Notes: generated by a model not told the origin, from the letters alone. 64,000 nt of DNA from UBA8919 sp041658185 (GCA_041658185.1 JBBAAR010000006.1:103772-167771); one strand, 5' to 3'. Counted from the first letter of the stretch, positions 44,624-53,621 are shown. Translations and numbers: made by a program.

Positions 44624-44687
44624 TAGCGGCAAAAGAAGAAACCGCAGTGGTGGATGACGCGGCGGCGGTAGAAGTCCCCGCCGGTAA
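44619..44687 (+). other. Out-of-frame Gly/Arg-rich tail of the RRM protein
   Basis: Directly after the RRM gene, the +1 frame reads SDSGKRRNRSGG, stop, RGGGRSPRR, stop. This is the kind of tail RRM proteins carry. It is separated by one extra base in the CAAAAAG run and by an internal TGA, so either two lesions have removed it or the A-run was misread. Confidence 0.6.
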
Positions 44688-45007
44688 TCCCGCTAAAAGC
44701 GGGACGGAGCCTTCTGTTAAATCGCTTAAGGAATAACAATTGCAGTAAGATATTCAGGTTTGTTAAATTTTGCCTGAATGTTAAACTATTTACACCGTTG
44801 CTCTACTCAACATCAGAAATCTTGCCTGGAAATTGGAAATAAAAAGTAATGCTTATCTTTACATACGAGAGTAATCAGAGATAAAAATTTTTGAAAAATT
44901 ATTGGTCAGTTAAAAGCAATAAATCATTACTTTGAAAATTAGGCTGTTTACTGTAACTCTCACACTTTTTTAACATAAATCACAATGAAAAAATAGACCG
45001 TATTTTT
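44624..45007. other. Non-coding gap between the RRM gene and recQ
   Basis: Holds the out-of-frame RG tail (44619-44687), a short hairpin TCCCGCT-AAA-AGCGGGA (44688-44704) without a T-run, and the second copy of the TAATCAGAGA repeat (44872-44903). I see no other gene or clear promoter. Confidence 0.6.
44872..44903. repeat. TAATCAGAGA[CT]AAAA[GA]TTTTT dispersed repeat, copy 2
   Basis: Matches copy 1 at 43645-43676; upstream flanks (TTATCTTT, then AGAATAATC / AGAGTAATC) are also similar. It lies 104 bases before recQ. Confidence 0.7.
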
Positions 45008-46711
45008 ATGAAAGATATATTACAAAAACATTTTGGCTATACTGATTTTCATCCTCTACAGGAAGAGATTATAAATGATGTTCTTGAACATCGGGATGTT
45101 TTAGTTTTAATGCCGACCGGCGGCGGAAAATCATTATGTTATCAACTGCCGGCTGTTATGAAAGACGGGCTCACGGTTGTTATTTCTCCGCTGATATCTC
45201 TTATGAAAGACCAAGTCGACGACTTGCAGTCAATAGGTATTTCTGCAACTTCCATCAATAGTACCATGGATTACGGCGAAATAGCCGAGATAAAATCGCG
45301 GTTAACTGAAAAGCGTATTAAACTTTTATATGTCGCTCCGGAGAGGATAATGCTCCCCGATTTTTTTTATTTTCTGCAGCAGTTGAACGTAAATTTAATT
45401 GCCGTAGACGAGGCGCACTGCATTTCGGAGTGGGGGCATGATTTTCGTCCGGAATACCGGAAACTGAATCTATTAAAAGTAAATTTTCCGAAAGTTCCCT
45501 TGATAGCACTTACATCTACTGCAATTCTTCAGGTTCAAAATGATATAGTCAAGCAGTTAAATATGTCTTGCCCAAAAATTTACAGAGGGAGTTTAAATAG
45601 AAAAAATTTATTCTATCAAATTAGACCCAAAAAAGAAATGTATCCGCGCTTGTTGCAGTATATAAAAAATCATCCTAAAGATTCGGGAATTATATATTGT
45701 CAGAGCAGGAAATCAGTTGATAATTTGGCCGATAAATTAAGGAAGGACGGTATCCGCGCCTTGCCTTACCATGCGGGATTAACTTGCGAAGTCCGCAATG
45801 AAAATCAGGAAAAGTTTATCAGAGACGATGTTGAAATTATCGCGGCGACCATTGCTTTCGGGATGGGAATTGATAAATCCAATGTGCGGTATGTAATTCA
45901 TTGTGATATGCCTAAAAGCATTGAGGGATATTATCAGGAAACGGGCAGGGCCGGCAGAGACGGGCTTAAAAGCGATTGTATTTTGTTTTTTAGTTATGGC
46001 GATAAGTTTAAGCACGAATATTTTATTAAACAAATTGCCGACGAGAAATATCAGGAAATTGCCTATAAAAAAATGTGGGATATGATTAATTTTTGTACGG
46101 GTAATAGTTGCCGGAGGAAAACTTTATTGAATTATTTCGGTGAAAAATATGATATTCCCAACTGCGGTATGTGCAGTATATGCGTCCCTCCGGAAAAAAT
46201 AGAAGTTGCGTCATATCAGAAACCGGAACCGGAACCTGTAATTTCAGAAACTCAAAAAACAGTTGAGAGTGATTATTTCAGATGTGACCGCAAATTATTT
46301 GAAATATTAAGGGTACTGCGAAAAGAAATCGCAGATAAAGAAAGAATGCCCCCGTACATCGTATTCTCGGATGTGGCTCTGAAGGAGATGTCAACGTTAT
46401 GTCCGCAAAACCTTGAAAGTTTTAGAAAAATTAAAGGTGTCGGCGATATAAAACTAAAAAAATACGGTAATCTTTTTTTGGAGAAAATCACCGTCTATTG
46501 TAAAAATGATAATATTAAACCGAAACCATATTTTGTTGACGATTTAAGGGAAAGACATCCAAGTGCATATAAAAAATGGACAAAAGAAGAAGAGCAAAGA
46601 TTACTCAGCGAATATAATAATGGTAAAACAATTAGGGAACTTGCAGAACTTTTAGGAAGACAACCGGGCGGGATCCGTTCGCGACTTAGAAAATTAAATA
46701 TAATTTTGTGA
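45008..46711 (+). CDS. recQ: ATP-dependent DNA helicase RecQ
   Basis: 567-aa 3'-5' helicase. Walker A MPTGGGKSLCYQLP, DEAHCISEWGHDFRPEY, and motif VI QETGRAGRDG. A zinc-binding module (CRRKTLLNYFGE, NCGMCSIC) follows, then an HRDC domain (about residues 420-495). After HRDC comes an extra segment with WTKEEEQRLLSEYNNGKTIR and LAELLGRQPGGIRSRLRKL, an SANT/HTH-like module that is not part of standard RecQ. The rest matches the short, RQC-poor RecQ class. Confidence 0.92.
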   Translation: MKDILQKHFGYTDFHPLQEEIINDVLEHRDVLVLMPTGGGKSLCYQLPAVMKDGLTVVISPLISLMKDQVDDLQSIGISATSINSTMDYGEIAEIKSRLTEKRIKLLYVAPERIMLPDFFYFLQQLNVNLIAVDEAHCISEWGHDFRPEYRKLNLLKVNFPKVPLIALTSTAILQVQNDIVKQLNMSCPKIYRGSLNRKNLFYQIRPKKEMYPRLLQYIKNHPKDSGIIYCQSRKSVDNLADKLRKDGIRALPYHAGLTCEVRNENQEKFIRDDVEIIAATIAFGMGIDKSNVRYVIHCDMPKSIEGYYQETGRAGRDGLKSDCILFFSYGDKFKHEYFIKQIADEKYQEIAYKKMWDMINFCTGNSCRRKTLLNYFGEKYDIPNCGMCSICVPPEKIEVASYQKPEPEPVISETQKTVESDYFRCDRKLFEILRVLRKEIADKERMPPYIVFSDVALKEMSTLCPQNLESFRKIKGVGDIKLKKYGNLFLEKITVYCKNDNIKPKPYFVDDLRERHPSAYKKWTKEEEQRLLSEYNNGKTIRELAELLGRQPGGIRSRLRKLNIIL

Positions 46712-46881
46712 ATCTTAAAATGATTCAAGTACTGAATTACAACTGGGTTGATTATTGTTTTCGGTTTGAAAACTTGAAAAAAATATATTTGGTTTTGTTA
46801 ACCTTACCGTTAATTGATATTCTAAACCTTTCGTATAATCTATATTTCATATAAGATTTTTACTTGTCATAAAAATATTCC

Positions 46882-46909
46882 TTGATTTTTAACTCTCTAA
46901 AAGTATAAT
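46882..46909 (+). promoter_or_regulatory. Promoter of the zinc-ribbon/ABC exporter operon
   Basis: TTGATT, 16-base spacer, TATAAT. The ATG at 46916 is at the expected transcription start, so the transcript would be leaderless. Confidence 0.6.
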
Positions 46910-46915
46910 GATTTT

Positions 46916-47062
46916 ATGAAAAAATGTCCTTTTTGTGCCGAAGAAATTCAAGACACCGCGATAAAGTGTAGACATTGCGGGGAGATGTTAGAAGATAAAT
47001 ATCCGGCGGCCAAATGGTATTTTAAGACATATATATTACGGCAGATAAACTTGAAGGTATGA
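46916..47062 (+). CDS. 48-aa zinc-ribbon protein
   Basis: Starts MKKCPFCAEEIQDTAIKCRH and then CGEML: a CxxC..CxxC zinc ribbon of the kind found at the N-terminus of small membrane proteins. The following AAKWYFKTYIL looks like the entry to a membrane helix in that family, but the protein ends soon after. It is thus a free ribbon or a truncated form. Its stop overlaps the ATP-binding gene start (ATGA), so it is the first gene of the exporter operon. Confidence 0.7.
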   Translation: MKKCPFCAEEIQDTAIKCRHCGEMLEDKYPAAKWYFKTYILRQINLKV

Positions 47063-47982
47063 TAATTGCTAAAAATATTTATAAAAGGTTTAAGGATATC
47101 GTTGCAGTAAATGGCGTATCTTTCACCGTAGAAAAAGGTGAGTTCTTTGGTATTATTGGTCCAAACGGTGCAGGGAAGACATCTACATTGAGAATATTAT
47201 GTTGTCTATCACCGTTAGATGAAGGTCTTCTTACTGTTATGGGGCGAGAGGTAAAGGTTGATGACAGGGTAATAAAGAGTAACATCGGTATAATTCCGCA
47301 GGAGAGTGATTTGGATATTGATTTGACTGTCTATGAGAACTTATATCTATTCTCTAAATTTTACGGGATTGAGAATAAAAAATCTCTTAAGTTGATTGAA
47401 GATGCGTTAATATTCACCGAGTTAAAAGCAAAATCAAATTCTAAAATTAACGACCTGTCTTCGGGTATGAAACGGAGATTATTAATAGCGCGGGCATTGT
47501 TGAATAATCCGGAATTAATTGTGATGGACGAGCCGACTATCGGGCTTGACCCTCAGGCGAGACATTTTATATGGCAGAGGTTGCGGAGATTAAATAAAAG
47601 CGGTACTACGATGCTTCTCACAACTCAATATATGGAGGAAGCAGAACAGTTATGCAACAGGATTATAATAATGGATAAAGGGAAGGTAATTTCGGAAGGT
47701 AATCCGAAAGAAATGATAAAAAAAGAAATAGGAAGCGAAGTGATAGAGGTAAGGGTTGAGGACGCAGAAGCGTCTATTATTTCCCAGATTGAAAAAAATC
47801 TTCAGAACATAAATTACAAAAAAGAAAAAATTGGCGATACTATTTACATACATAGTCAGAATGATAACGGCAGGGATATTGTGAATAAATTAACCGGTAT
47901 GAACCATCTCTATATCCATTACCGTCCTGCAACACTTGAAGATGTATTCTTAAAATTAACAGGACGAGGGTTAACAGAATGA
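47059..47982 (+). CDS. ABC-2 exporter ATP-binding protein (NodI-like)
   Basis: 307 aa. Walker A GPNGAGKTSTLRIL, signature LSSGMKRRLLIARAL, Walker B ELIVMDEPTIGLDP. The C-terminal extension ending RPATLEDVFLKLTGRGL is characteristic of NodI/DrrA-type ABC-2 ATPases. It powers the permease that follows; the cargo (polysaccharide, lipid or drug) is unknown. It overlaps its neighbours by four bases on both sides. Confidence 0.9.
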   Translation: MIIAKNIYKRFKDIVAVNGVSFTVEKGEFFGIIGPNGAGKTSTLRILCCLSPLDEGLLTVMGREVKVDDRVIKSNIGIIPQESDLDIDLTVYENLYLFSKFYGIENKKSLKLIEDALIFTELKAKSNSKINDLSSGMKRRLLIARALLNNPELIVMDEPTIGLDPQARHFIWQRLRRLNKSGTTMLLTTQYMEEAEQLCNRIIIMDKGKVISEGNPKEMIKKEIGSEVIEVRVEDAEASIISQIEKNLQNINYKKEKIGDTIYIHSQNDNGRDIVNKLTGMNHLYIHYRPATLEDVFLKLTGRGLTE

Positions 47983-48764
47983 TGAAATTTTACGAGTTGC
48001 CGAAATTAAGTCACCGGGTATATTATGTATGGTTAAGAAATCTCTATTCACATAAACGGTTTATTGTGAGTACTCTCGTCGGTAATTTGGGTGAGCCGGT
48101 AATTTATCTGCTCGCTATGGGTGTCGGCATCGGTTCGTATATGAAATTGACGAGCGGCGAGCCGTATCTGAATTTTATAGCGCCGGGATTAATAGTATCG
48201 TCGGTTATGTTCGCTTCTATTTACGAGTGCACATTCGGTTCATATCTTAGAATGATTCACGAAAAAATCTACTCATCTATTGTCTCAACACCTATAAATA
48301 CCGACGAAGTTGTTATGGGTGATATACTGTGGGGAACGACTAAAGCAGTTATAAGCGGACTGATTATGTTTCTTGTAGTAATGTTGTTTGGTATCGGTAG
48401 TTTTATAAAATTGCTCCCGATTATTTTTTTGATGTTGTTAGTCGGTTTTGTATTTTCTTCAATGGCACTTATAGTTACGGCACTTGCACCTAATTTTGAT
48501 TTTTTCACATACTTTTTGACGCTATTCATTACGCCGATGTTTTTCTTTTCCGGGATATTTTTTCCGTTAGACGAATTCCCGAACGCAGTGAAAATTGTAT
48601 CTTCTTTCCTGCCGCTGACAAAAGCGGTTAATATATCCCGTTTTATGATGCAAGGTTCTATTTTAAACAGGAATGTTTTATACGATGTATTCATCTTGTT
48701 TGTGTGGGGACTGATTCTTTATTGTCTTGCCACATTGCTGATAAGGAAAAGATTAATTAAATGA
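47979..48764 (+). CDS. ABC-2 exporter permease (NodJ-like)
   Basis: 261 aa with about six membrane helices and the ABC-2 family blocks NFIAPGLIVSSVMFAS and FFPLDEFPNAVKIVSSFLPL. Pairs with the NodI-like ATPase. Its stop overlaps the TPM protein start, which suggests co-expression of the exporter with an envelope TPM protein. Confidence 0.88.
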   Translation: MMKFYELPKLSHRVYYVWLRNLYSHKRFIVSTLVGNLGEPVIYLLAMGVGIGSYMKLTSGEPYLNFIAPGLIVSSVMFASIYECTFGSYLRMIHEKIYSSIVSTPINTDEVVMGDILWGTTKAVISGLIMFLVVMLFGIGSFIKLLPIIFLMLLVGFVFSSMALIVTALAPNFDFFTYFLTLFITPMFFFSGIFFPLDEFPNAVKIVSSFLPLTKAVNISRFMMQGSILNRNVLYDVFILFVWGLILYCLATLLIRKRLIK

Positions 48765-49495
48765 ATAAAAAAACGCTGTTCGTCTTTTTCGGTTTATTAT
48801 TCGCAACCGGTTTCGGGCAGTTATACGGTAGCGGCCTGCCCAAACCTGCCGGTTGGGTTGCGGATTATGCCGGTGTAATAGATGCTTCATCGTATCAGCG
48901 GATGGACGCGGTAATACGGGAACTGGAGCAAAAGACCGGCGCCGAAATTGCGGTTGTAACAATAAAAAATACAGGGAATGATTCTATTGATGACTTCAGC
49001 GTGAAACTTTTTAAGGAATGGGGCATCGGAAAAAAGGGGAAGGATAACGGCGTGCTGCTCATTTCTTCAATTGAGGACAGGAAGGTGAAGATAGAAGTAG
49101 GTTACGGATTAGAAGGGATACTGCCGGACGGGTTGTGCGGCGAAATTCTTGATACTTATGTCGTTCCTTATTTCAAAGATGATGAGTATGGCAAGGGGAT
49201 GGCTGCCGGCGTTATTGCCATCGTTTCCGTAATCGCAAAAGATGCCGGCGTTGAACTTACCGGCGGAACCGTTGAGGTAAAACAAGGCGGCCGGGTGAGC
49301 ATACTCGGTATGTTCTTCCAATTTTTATTTTTAATCATCATTGCATATGTTTTTATCCGGAACCCGTTTCTGTTCCTGTTATTTTTAGGAATGTCTGGTG
49401 GCGGTCGCGGGTCGGGTGGCGGCGGTTTCAGCGGCGGGTTTGGCGGTTTCGGCGGCGGTATGAGTGGCGGCGGCGGAGCCGGCCGCAGTTGGTAG
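48761..49495 (+). CDS. TPM-domain membrane protein with Gly-rich tail
   Basis: 244 aa: signal peptide (to about residue 24), TPM domain (GWVADYAGVIDASSYQRMD, VGYGLEGILPDG), one or two helices (about residues 185-210), and a tail of Gly/Phe/Ser ending AGRSW. The family (YgcG/Psb32) is found with LemA; lemA lies 0.9 kb downstream. The function is not settled; some members are phosphatases. Confidence 0.87.
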   Translation: MNKKTLFVFFGLLFATGFGQLYGSGLPKPAGWVADYAGVIDASSYQRMDAVIRELEQKTGAEIAVVTIKNTGNDSIDDFSVKLFKEWGIGKKGKDNGVLLISSIEDRKVKIEVGYGLEGILPDGLCGEILDTYVVPYFKDDEYGKGMAAGVIAIVSVIAKDAGVELTGGTVEVKQGGRVSILGMFFQFLFLIIIAYVFIRNPFLFLLFLGMSGGGRGSGGGGFSGGFGGFGGGMSGGGGAGRSW

Positions 49496-49518
49496 GGTTC
49501 TGTAAAGTAAAAAATGGC

Positions 49519-49582
49519 ACCACAGATGAACGCAGATGGACACAGATAGAAATAGAAATTTATTGTTTTTATCTGCGGTTTC
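49519..49582. repeat. ACCACAGATGAACGCAGATG inverted element before the nucleotidyltransferase gene
   Basis: Left arm ACCACAGATGAACGCAGATG, right arm ATCTGCGGTTT. It falls in the leader and makes the upstream frame look open, but it is non-coding. Confidence 0.65.
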
Positions 49583-49613
49583 AAATTACAGAACCGTTGG
49601 TAGAGGAGGGCAA

Positions 49614-50312
49614 ATGGCGGATATTTTAAATAAGTTTGTTGAGCAAGTAAGGGTCATATACGGCCCGAATCTGAAATCGGTCGTCCTCTACGGTTCCAAA
49701 GCCAGCGGCGAGGACACGAAGAAACATTCCGATTACAACCTTCTTTTAATTCTCGGCGACATAAAGTTCGGTGATTTGAAATCGCTTAACAAAATAATTA
49801 AATTCTGGATAAAGGGAGGCAACCATCCGCCTTTGCTTTTCACGACGGAACGGCTTAAAAAATCTGCCGATGTTTTCCCGATAGAATTTTTAGATATGAA
49901 GGACAACCATAAGGTATTGTACGGCGAGGACCCGTTTGAAAACCTGGAAATAAATAATACGCATCTGAGACACGAGTGCGAATTTGAACTCAAGGGCAAG
50001 TTGCTCAAATTGCAGCAGGGTTATGTCGTTTCCCGGAATAAATCGGACATAAGGAATCTGCTGATTAAATCCGTCACAACCTTTTTAATCCTGTTCCGTC
50101 ACATAGTCCGGCTGTTTAACGAAGTCCCGCCAGTGAAACGGCTTGACGCACTGAATATATTATCAGGTAAAACCGGGCTGAACCCGTCCGTTTTTGTTAC
50201 TATATTCAATATGAAACTGGGGGATAAAGAGGCGCTGAAATTAGACCCGGAGCCGGTTATGGAGGAATACCTGAAAGAGATAGAAAAAATGGTTGATGTA
50301 GTTGATAAATAG
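49614..50312 (+). CDS. Nucleotidyltransferase-domain protein
   Basis: 232 aa with a polymerase-beta-like N-terminus: VVLYGSKASGEDTKKHSDYN, where the usual SDxD is SDYN, so the second metal Asp is Asn. A helical C-terminal domain of about 120 residues follows. Some family members are known with this D-to-N change; activity is therefore uncertain. It lies between the TPM gene and lemA. The ATG at 49614 has AGAGGAGGG upstream. Confidence 0.7.
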   Translation: MADILNKFVEQVRVIYGPNLKSVVLYGSKASGEDTKKHSDYNLLLILGDIKFGDLKSLNKIIKFWIKGGNHPPLLFTTERLKKSADVFPIEFLDMKDNHKVLYGEDPFENLEINNTHLRHECEFELKGKLLKLQQGYVVSRNKSDIRNLLIKSVTTFLILFRHIVRLFNEVPPVKRLDALNILSGKTGLNPSVFVTIFNMKLGDKEALKLDPEPVMEEYLKEIEKMVDVVDK

Positions 50313-50316
50313 AGGC

Positions 50317-50396
50317 AATTAAAAATTGAAAAATTAAGAATTTATGGATTTTAACATTTACAATTCTCAACTCTTAATTCTCAATTCTTAATTGAT
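50317..50396. repeat. A+T-rich palindromic element before lemA
   Basis: Same family as 7612-7691: AATTAAAAATTGAAAAATTA left, AATTCTCAATTCTTAATTG right. It again lies in the leader of a gene with a good ribosome-binding site. Confidence 0.75.
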
Positions 50397-50411
50397 TTTA
50401 ATGGAGGGATT

Positions 50412-50978
50412 ATGAAAAAAGTGTGGATTGTCTTGGGGATTATCGTAGTTTTGGTGCTGATGGTAGTCGGGACGTTTGTAGGGAATTACAATAAATTGGT
50501 TACACTCAGCGAAAGTATTACCGGGCAGTGGGCGCAGGTGGAGAACCAGTTGCAGCGCAGGAACGACCTTATCCCGAACCTTGTAAAGACGGTCAAAGGT
50601 TATGTGAAACATGAAAAAGAGGTGTTCACCCATATCGCAGATGCGCGGGCAAAATTGGCAGGCGCAAAAACGATAAGCGAAAAAATCAAGGCGAACCAGG
50701 GACTTGACGGCGCCATTTCCCGCCTTCTTGTTATTGTTGAAAATTATCCCGTCTTAAAAGCCAATGAGAATTTCATCCGCCTGCAGGACGAACTTGCGGG
50801 TACTGAGAACCGCATTGCTGTTGAAAGGATGAGATACAACGACGTAGTCCGCGGTTATAATATTCTCATAAAGAGATTTCCCAGCAATATCGTAGCGTCC
50901 TTTACCGGTTTTGAGAAGAAAGACGCTTATTTTAAAGCCGAAGAGTCCGCAAAAGAAACCCCGGAAGTAGAGTTTTAG
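50412..50978 (+). CDS. lemA: LemA family protein
   Basis: 188 aa: one N-terminal membrane helix (about residues 5-24), then a long four-helix bundle with ITGQWAQVENQLQRRNDLIP and ERMRYNDVVRGYNILIKRFP, the family hallmarks. Commonly encoded with TPM proteins, as here. Function is not settled. GGAGGG lies upstream. Confidence 0.92.
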   Translation: MKKVWIVLGIIVVLVLMVVGTFVGNYNKLVTLSESITGQWAQVENQLQRRNDLIPNLVKTVKGYVKHEKEVFTHIADARAKLAGAKTISEKIKANQGLDGAISRLLVIVENYPVLKANENFIRLQDELAGTENRIAVERMRYNDVVRGYNILIKRFPSNIVASFTGFEKKDAYFKAEESAKETPEVEF

Positions 50979-51007
50979 TTTTCTGTTTTGTGATAGGTAT
51001 TTTACTT

Positions 51008-51032
51008 TCACGCCGATATTATGTCGGCGTGA
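51008..51032. repeat. TCACGCCGA-TATTATG-TCGGCGTGA hairpin
   Basis: Perfect 9-bp stem and 7-base loop, 29 bases after lemA. No T-run follows; a TATAAT box overlaps its right side (51037). Confidence 0.65.
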
Positions 51033-51057
51033 CAGATATAATAGGGTTCGTTTAAAT

Positions 51058-53544
51058 ATTTTTAAATTTTTTTTAATCACCTTCCTGATATTCATATTAT
51101 CTGCGGCAAATACTTGTGTTGCGGAACCGCATGTTTTTTCTCAAAAAATAACAAACCAAAAAAATTTCAGCATAGACATTTCCGAACTGCTTTCTTTTTA
51201 TGAAACCCTTACAGTAGATGAAAAAAATGAACAATTGCTGGATTGGGCATTATACGGATTGGCGGCGCAATTGAACATTCCGTCGGATAAAGCAGCTGGT
51301 ATTCTGCAAAATAACCTGCCGATGAGATACCCATACTTAGAGGATAATATTAAAAAAGAGATTTCGCCCGGCAGGCTCAAGCGTATTGACGGTAACGACT
51401 GTATAGTTATCGTGCCGCGCGGCAAATCCGATGAAAAATCGCTTACCGGGAACATCATAGATGAAAAATTTGCCGGAACAAACTCGGTCCCAAAATCCGT
51501 CCATATATTTGAATACTCCGTTGATTTTTCCTCGGGTTTATTGAATATTTTTTATAGTAGAACGGTTTCCGGCAAACAGATATTTTCCGGCGAATATAAT
51601 TATTTTGAAAAAGAAATAAAGACGCTTGACGATTTTAAAGATTTCGCCGGAGGTAAAATAGACGACATCACAAAAATAGAGTGGAAAGAAAAAAGTATTA
51701 TTTTCGGCGGTCGGAAATATTCCGGCAATGTTACGAGAGCGCTGTTTTTGGAGGACATAGCGGCTTTATATCAGGCATATAATATGCCGGTCAGCAAAGA
51801 AAAGGAGAAACAATACAGGAATGATTATGAAAATTTTATAAACCGAAAGTATGAAGAACTTACCGGAAATGACAAAAAATTAAGAAAGGCGCTCTCGGCA
51901 GGCACCATCGCAAAATCGCAGATATTAGGCGACATTCGCAAGAAAATACCGTATATAAAACTATCGGAACAGGAATCCCATATCGGTTTTTCGCTGGACA
52001 CGGGAGTTAATTATGCCGGCATATCGGATGATTTATTGAAGGTCTCAAAAAAAGATGCGCAGTTTGTTAATCCGCAGGATAAAGAACTAAACGCTTTAAT
52101 AGATTCTTATTCCGACAATATTATTTCTTCCGCCGAAAAAATAAAAAAACAGTTCACTCTTGAACCGTTTTTGATTATACGCAGAAAATTTGCTGCCTCC
52201 AAAGAGCCCGTTGAGCGCCGTTTTGACGACCTGCTTCAACATATTGAAATGAAGAATTCCTATCAATATTCCCGTTACGACGGCTTGCTTCAAGGTACCC
52301 TTCCGGGAATGATACTGTTTTACACCGACTTAACCGCGAAACTATGGGCGCTTGATTACAAAGGTCTGGCTCCGAAAAATTACATCACCGGGTTTAGGAC
52401 TATGTCGGAAATAAAAGTTCCGAAACTTTACTGGGCTGATTTTGTAAAACTTTCCAAGACGCGGCTGTGGTTTGGATTAAGACAGGAAAGTTTTGAGATT
52501 TACGGCGACAAACTGTTATTTGCTCCGACGGCAACACGGGTTTACGCTGCTTCGTCAAATCCGCTTTTTCCAGGCAAAGAAACAAAACCGAACTTCCAGA
52601 GCGCCGGATTCCTCGGCTGGTGGGATATGCATTATCCGGCAGTAGCGGAATACGAACCTCAATACCATAAACTCAATCAGCTCCAAAAGTGGGGCTGCAT
52701 TTTCACCGTGCTGAAAGAGGAGAATTCGCACCTGCTGGATTTCCTGTTCCAGGTACCGGTTACACGGAATCTGAATTTTGAAACATGGTATAAAAACACC
52801 GGTTACATAAAAGTCAAAACGGACATTCCTTTTGAAGACAGAACCCGGCATAACAAAAAAACGGAGTGTTTGGAGTTGCTGGCTTCCCGTGATTATCCTC
52901 TTATGGGACAGCGTTTCTTTTTGTACGGCGGGGTTTCGCTTGCATCAAGAAAAGATATAATCGGCAAACTTTCCAAAAAACAAACATCATACAAAACAGC
53001 AAAAAGTAAGACGAAAAAACCGGTTGAAAAACCGGCAGCGGCGCAAAAGATTACAGCGGCGGATGTTTCTAAAATCAAACAATCCGGCAGAGTCGCTGTT
53101 AATCGGACAAAATCGGAATTAAACTACAAATTTGAGAATTTAAATTACGGTAATTTTTCCGCAGAAAAACGGGATAACGGAATCAAACTGAAATGGGAAA
53201 AGGGAACATACATAATACTCAACGATATTGTCAGGATGCTCGTCTCAATTCAGGAAAAAAGACAACCGGGTTACAAAGATGAAAATATTTTCGGTTCGTT
53301 GTCAAACATAGAAAAAGTTATCCGGCTTGAACAATGGGCAAAATACCTGCTCAAAAGCAAGGACATAAAAAACAGTTGGCTCTACCTGAAAATAAATGAC
53401 CCGGAAAAAGAATTCAAATGTATTGTTAAGGCTTCTGCGACGGAGCAGGACTCGGATATATTTTACGCTTATCTGCTTACCGACGACCAAAAAAATAAAT
53501 TGGTTTCCGGCAAAGGACAAATTGATATTATTTTTGAACGATAA
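51058..53544 (+). CDS. Large exported protein of unknown function (about 828 aa)
   Basis: The frame is open from 50971 with no ATG, GTG or TTG until 51235, yet a clear signal peptide is encoded just upstream of that TTG (FKFFLITFLIFILSAANTC, then VAEPH). I place the start provisionally at the ATT at 51058. The mature protein has no domain I recognise; parts are Trp/Tyr-rich (GLAPKNYITGFRTM, SAGFLGWWDMHYPAVAEY). A Lys/Ala-rich linker (TKKPVEKPAAAQKI) joins a C-terminal domain. Either it uses a rare ATT start or the start region has an error or lesion. Confidence 0.6.
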   Translation: MFKFFLITFLIFILSAANTCVAEPHVFSQKITNQKNFSIDISELLSFYETLTVDEKNEQLLDWALYGLAAQLNIPSDKAAGILQNNLPMRYPYLEDNIKKEISPGRLKRIDGNDCIVIVPRGKSDEKSLTGNIIDEKFAGTNSVPKSVHIFEYSVDFSSGLLNIFYSRTVSGKQIFSGEYNYFEKEIKTLDDFKDFAGGKIDDITKIEWKEKSIIFGGRKYSGNVTRALFLEDIAALYQAYNMPVSKEKEKQYRNDYENFINRKYEELTGNDKKLRKALSAGTIAKSQILGDIRKKIPYIKLSEQESHIGFSLDTGVNYAGISDDLLKVSKKDAQFVNPQDKELNALIDSYSDNIISSAEKIKKQFTLEPFLIIRRKFAASKEPVERRFDDLLQHIEMKNSYQYSRYDGLLQGTLPGMILFYTDLTAKLWALDYKGLAPKNYITGFRTMSEIKVPKLYWADFVKLSKTRLWFGLRQESFEIYGDKLLFAPTATRVYAASSNPLFPGKETKPNFQSAGFLGWWDMHYPAVAEYEPQYHKLNQLQKWGCIFTVLKEENSHLLDFLFQVPVTRNLNFETWYKNTGYIKVKTDIPFEDRTRHNKKTECLELLASRDYPLMGQRFFLYGGVSLASRKDIIGKLSKKQTSYKTAKSKTKKPVEKPAAAQKITAADVSKIKQSGRVAVNRTKSELNYKFENLNYGNFSAEKRDNGIKLKWEKGTYIILNDIVRMLVSIQEKRQPGYKDENIFGSLSNIEKVIRLEQWAKYLLKSKDIKNSWLYLKINDPEKEFKCIVKASATEQDSDIFYAYLLTDDQKNKLVSGKGQIDIIFER

Positions 53545-53549
53545 AACTA

Positions 53550-53578
53550 TTGACAGGATTAAAGTTTTTTGTTATACT
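53550..53578 (+). promoter_or_regulatory. Consensus promoter upstream of the leader ORF
   Basis: TTGACA, 17-base spacer, TATACT. It begins six bases after the stop of the preceding gene. Confidence 0.7.
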
Positions 53579-53621
53579 TTTACCGTAAGTAAAAAAATGT
53601 TTAATAACGCCGGAAAATAAA

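Noticed and set aside
44621..44657. UGA read as glycine to restore the RRM tail
   Set aside because: TGA serves as the normal stop in many genes of this window (queC, queE, recO and others), so recoding is not supported.
44688..44704. Terminator after the RRM gene
   Set aside because: The 7-bp hairpin TCCCGCT-AAA-AGCGGGA has no T-run behind it; more likely a small repeat.
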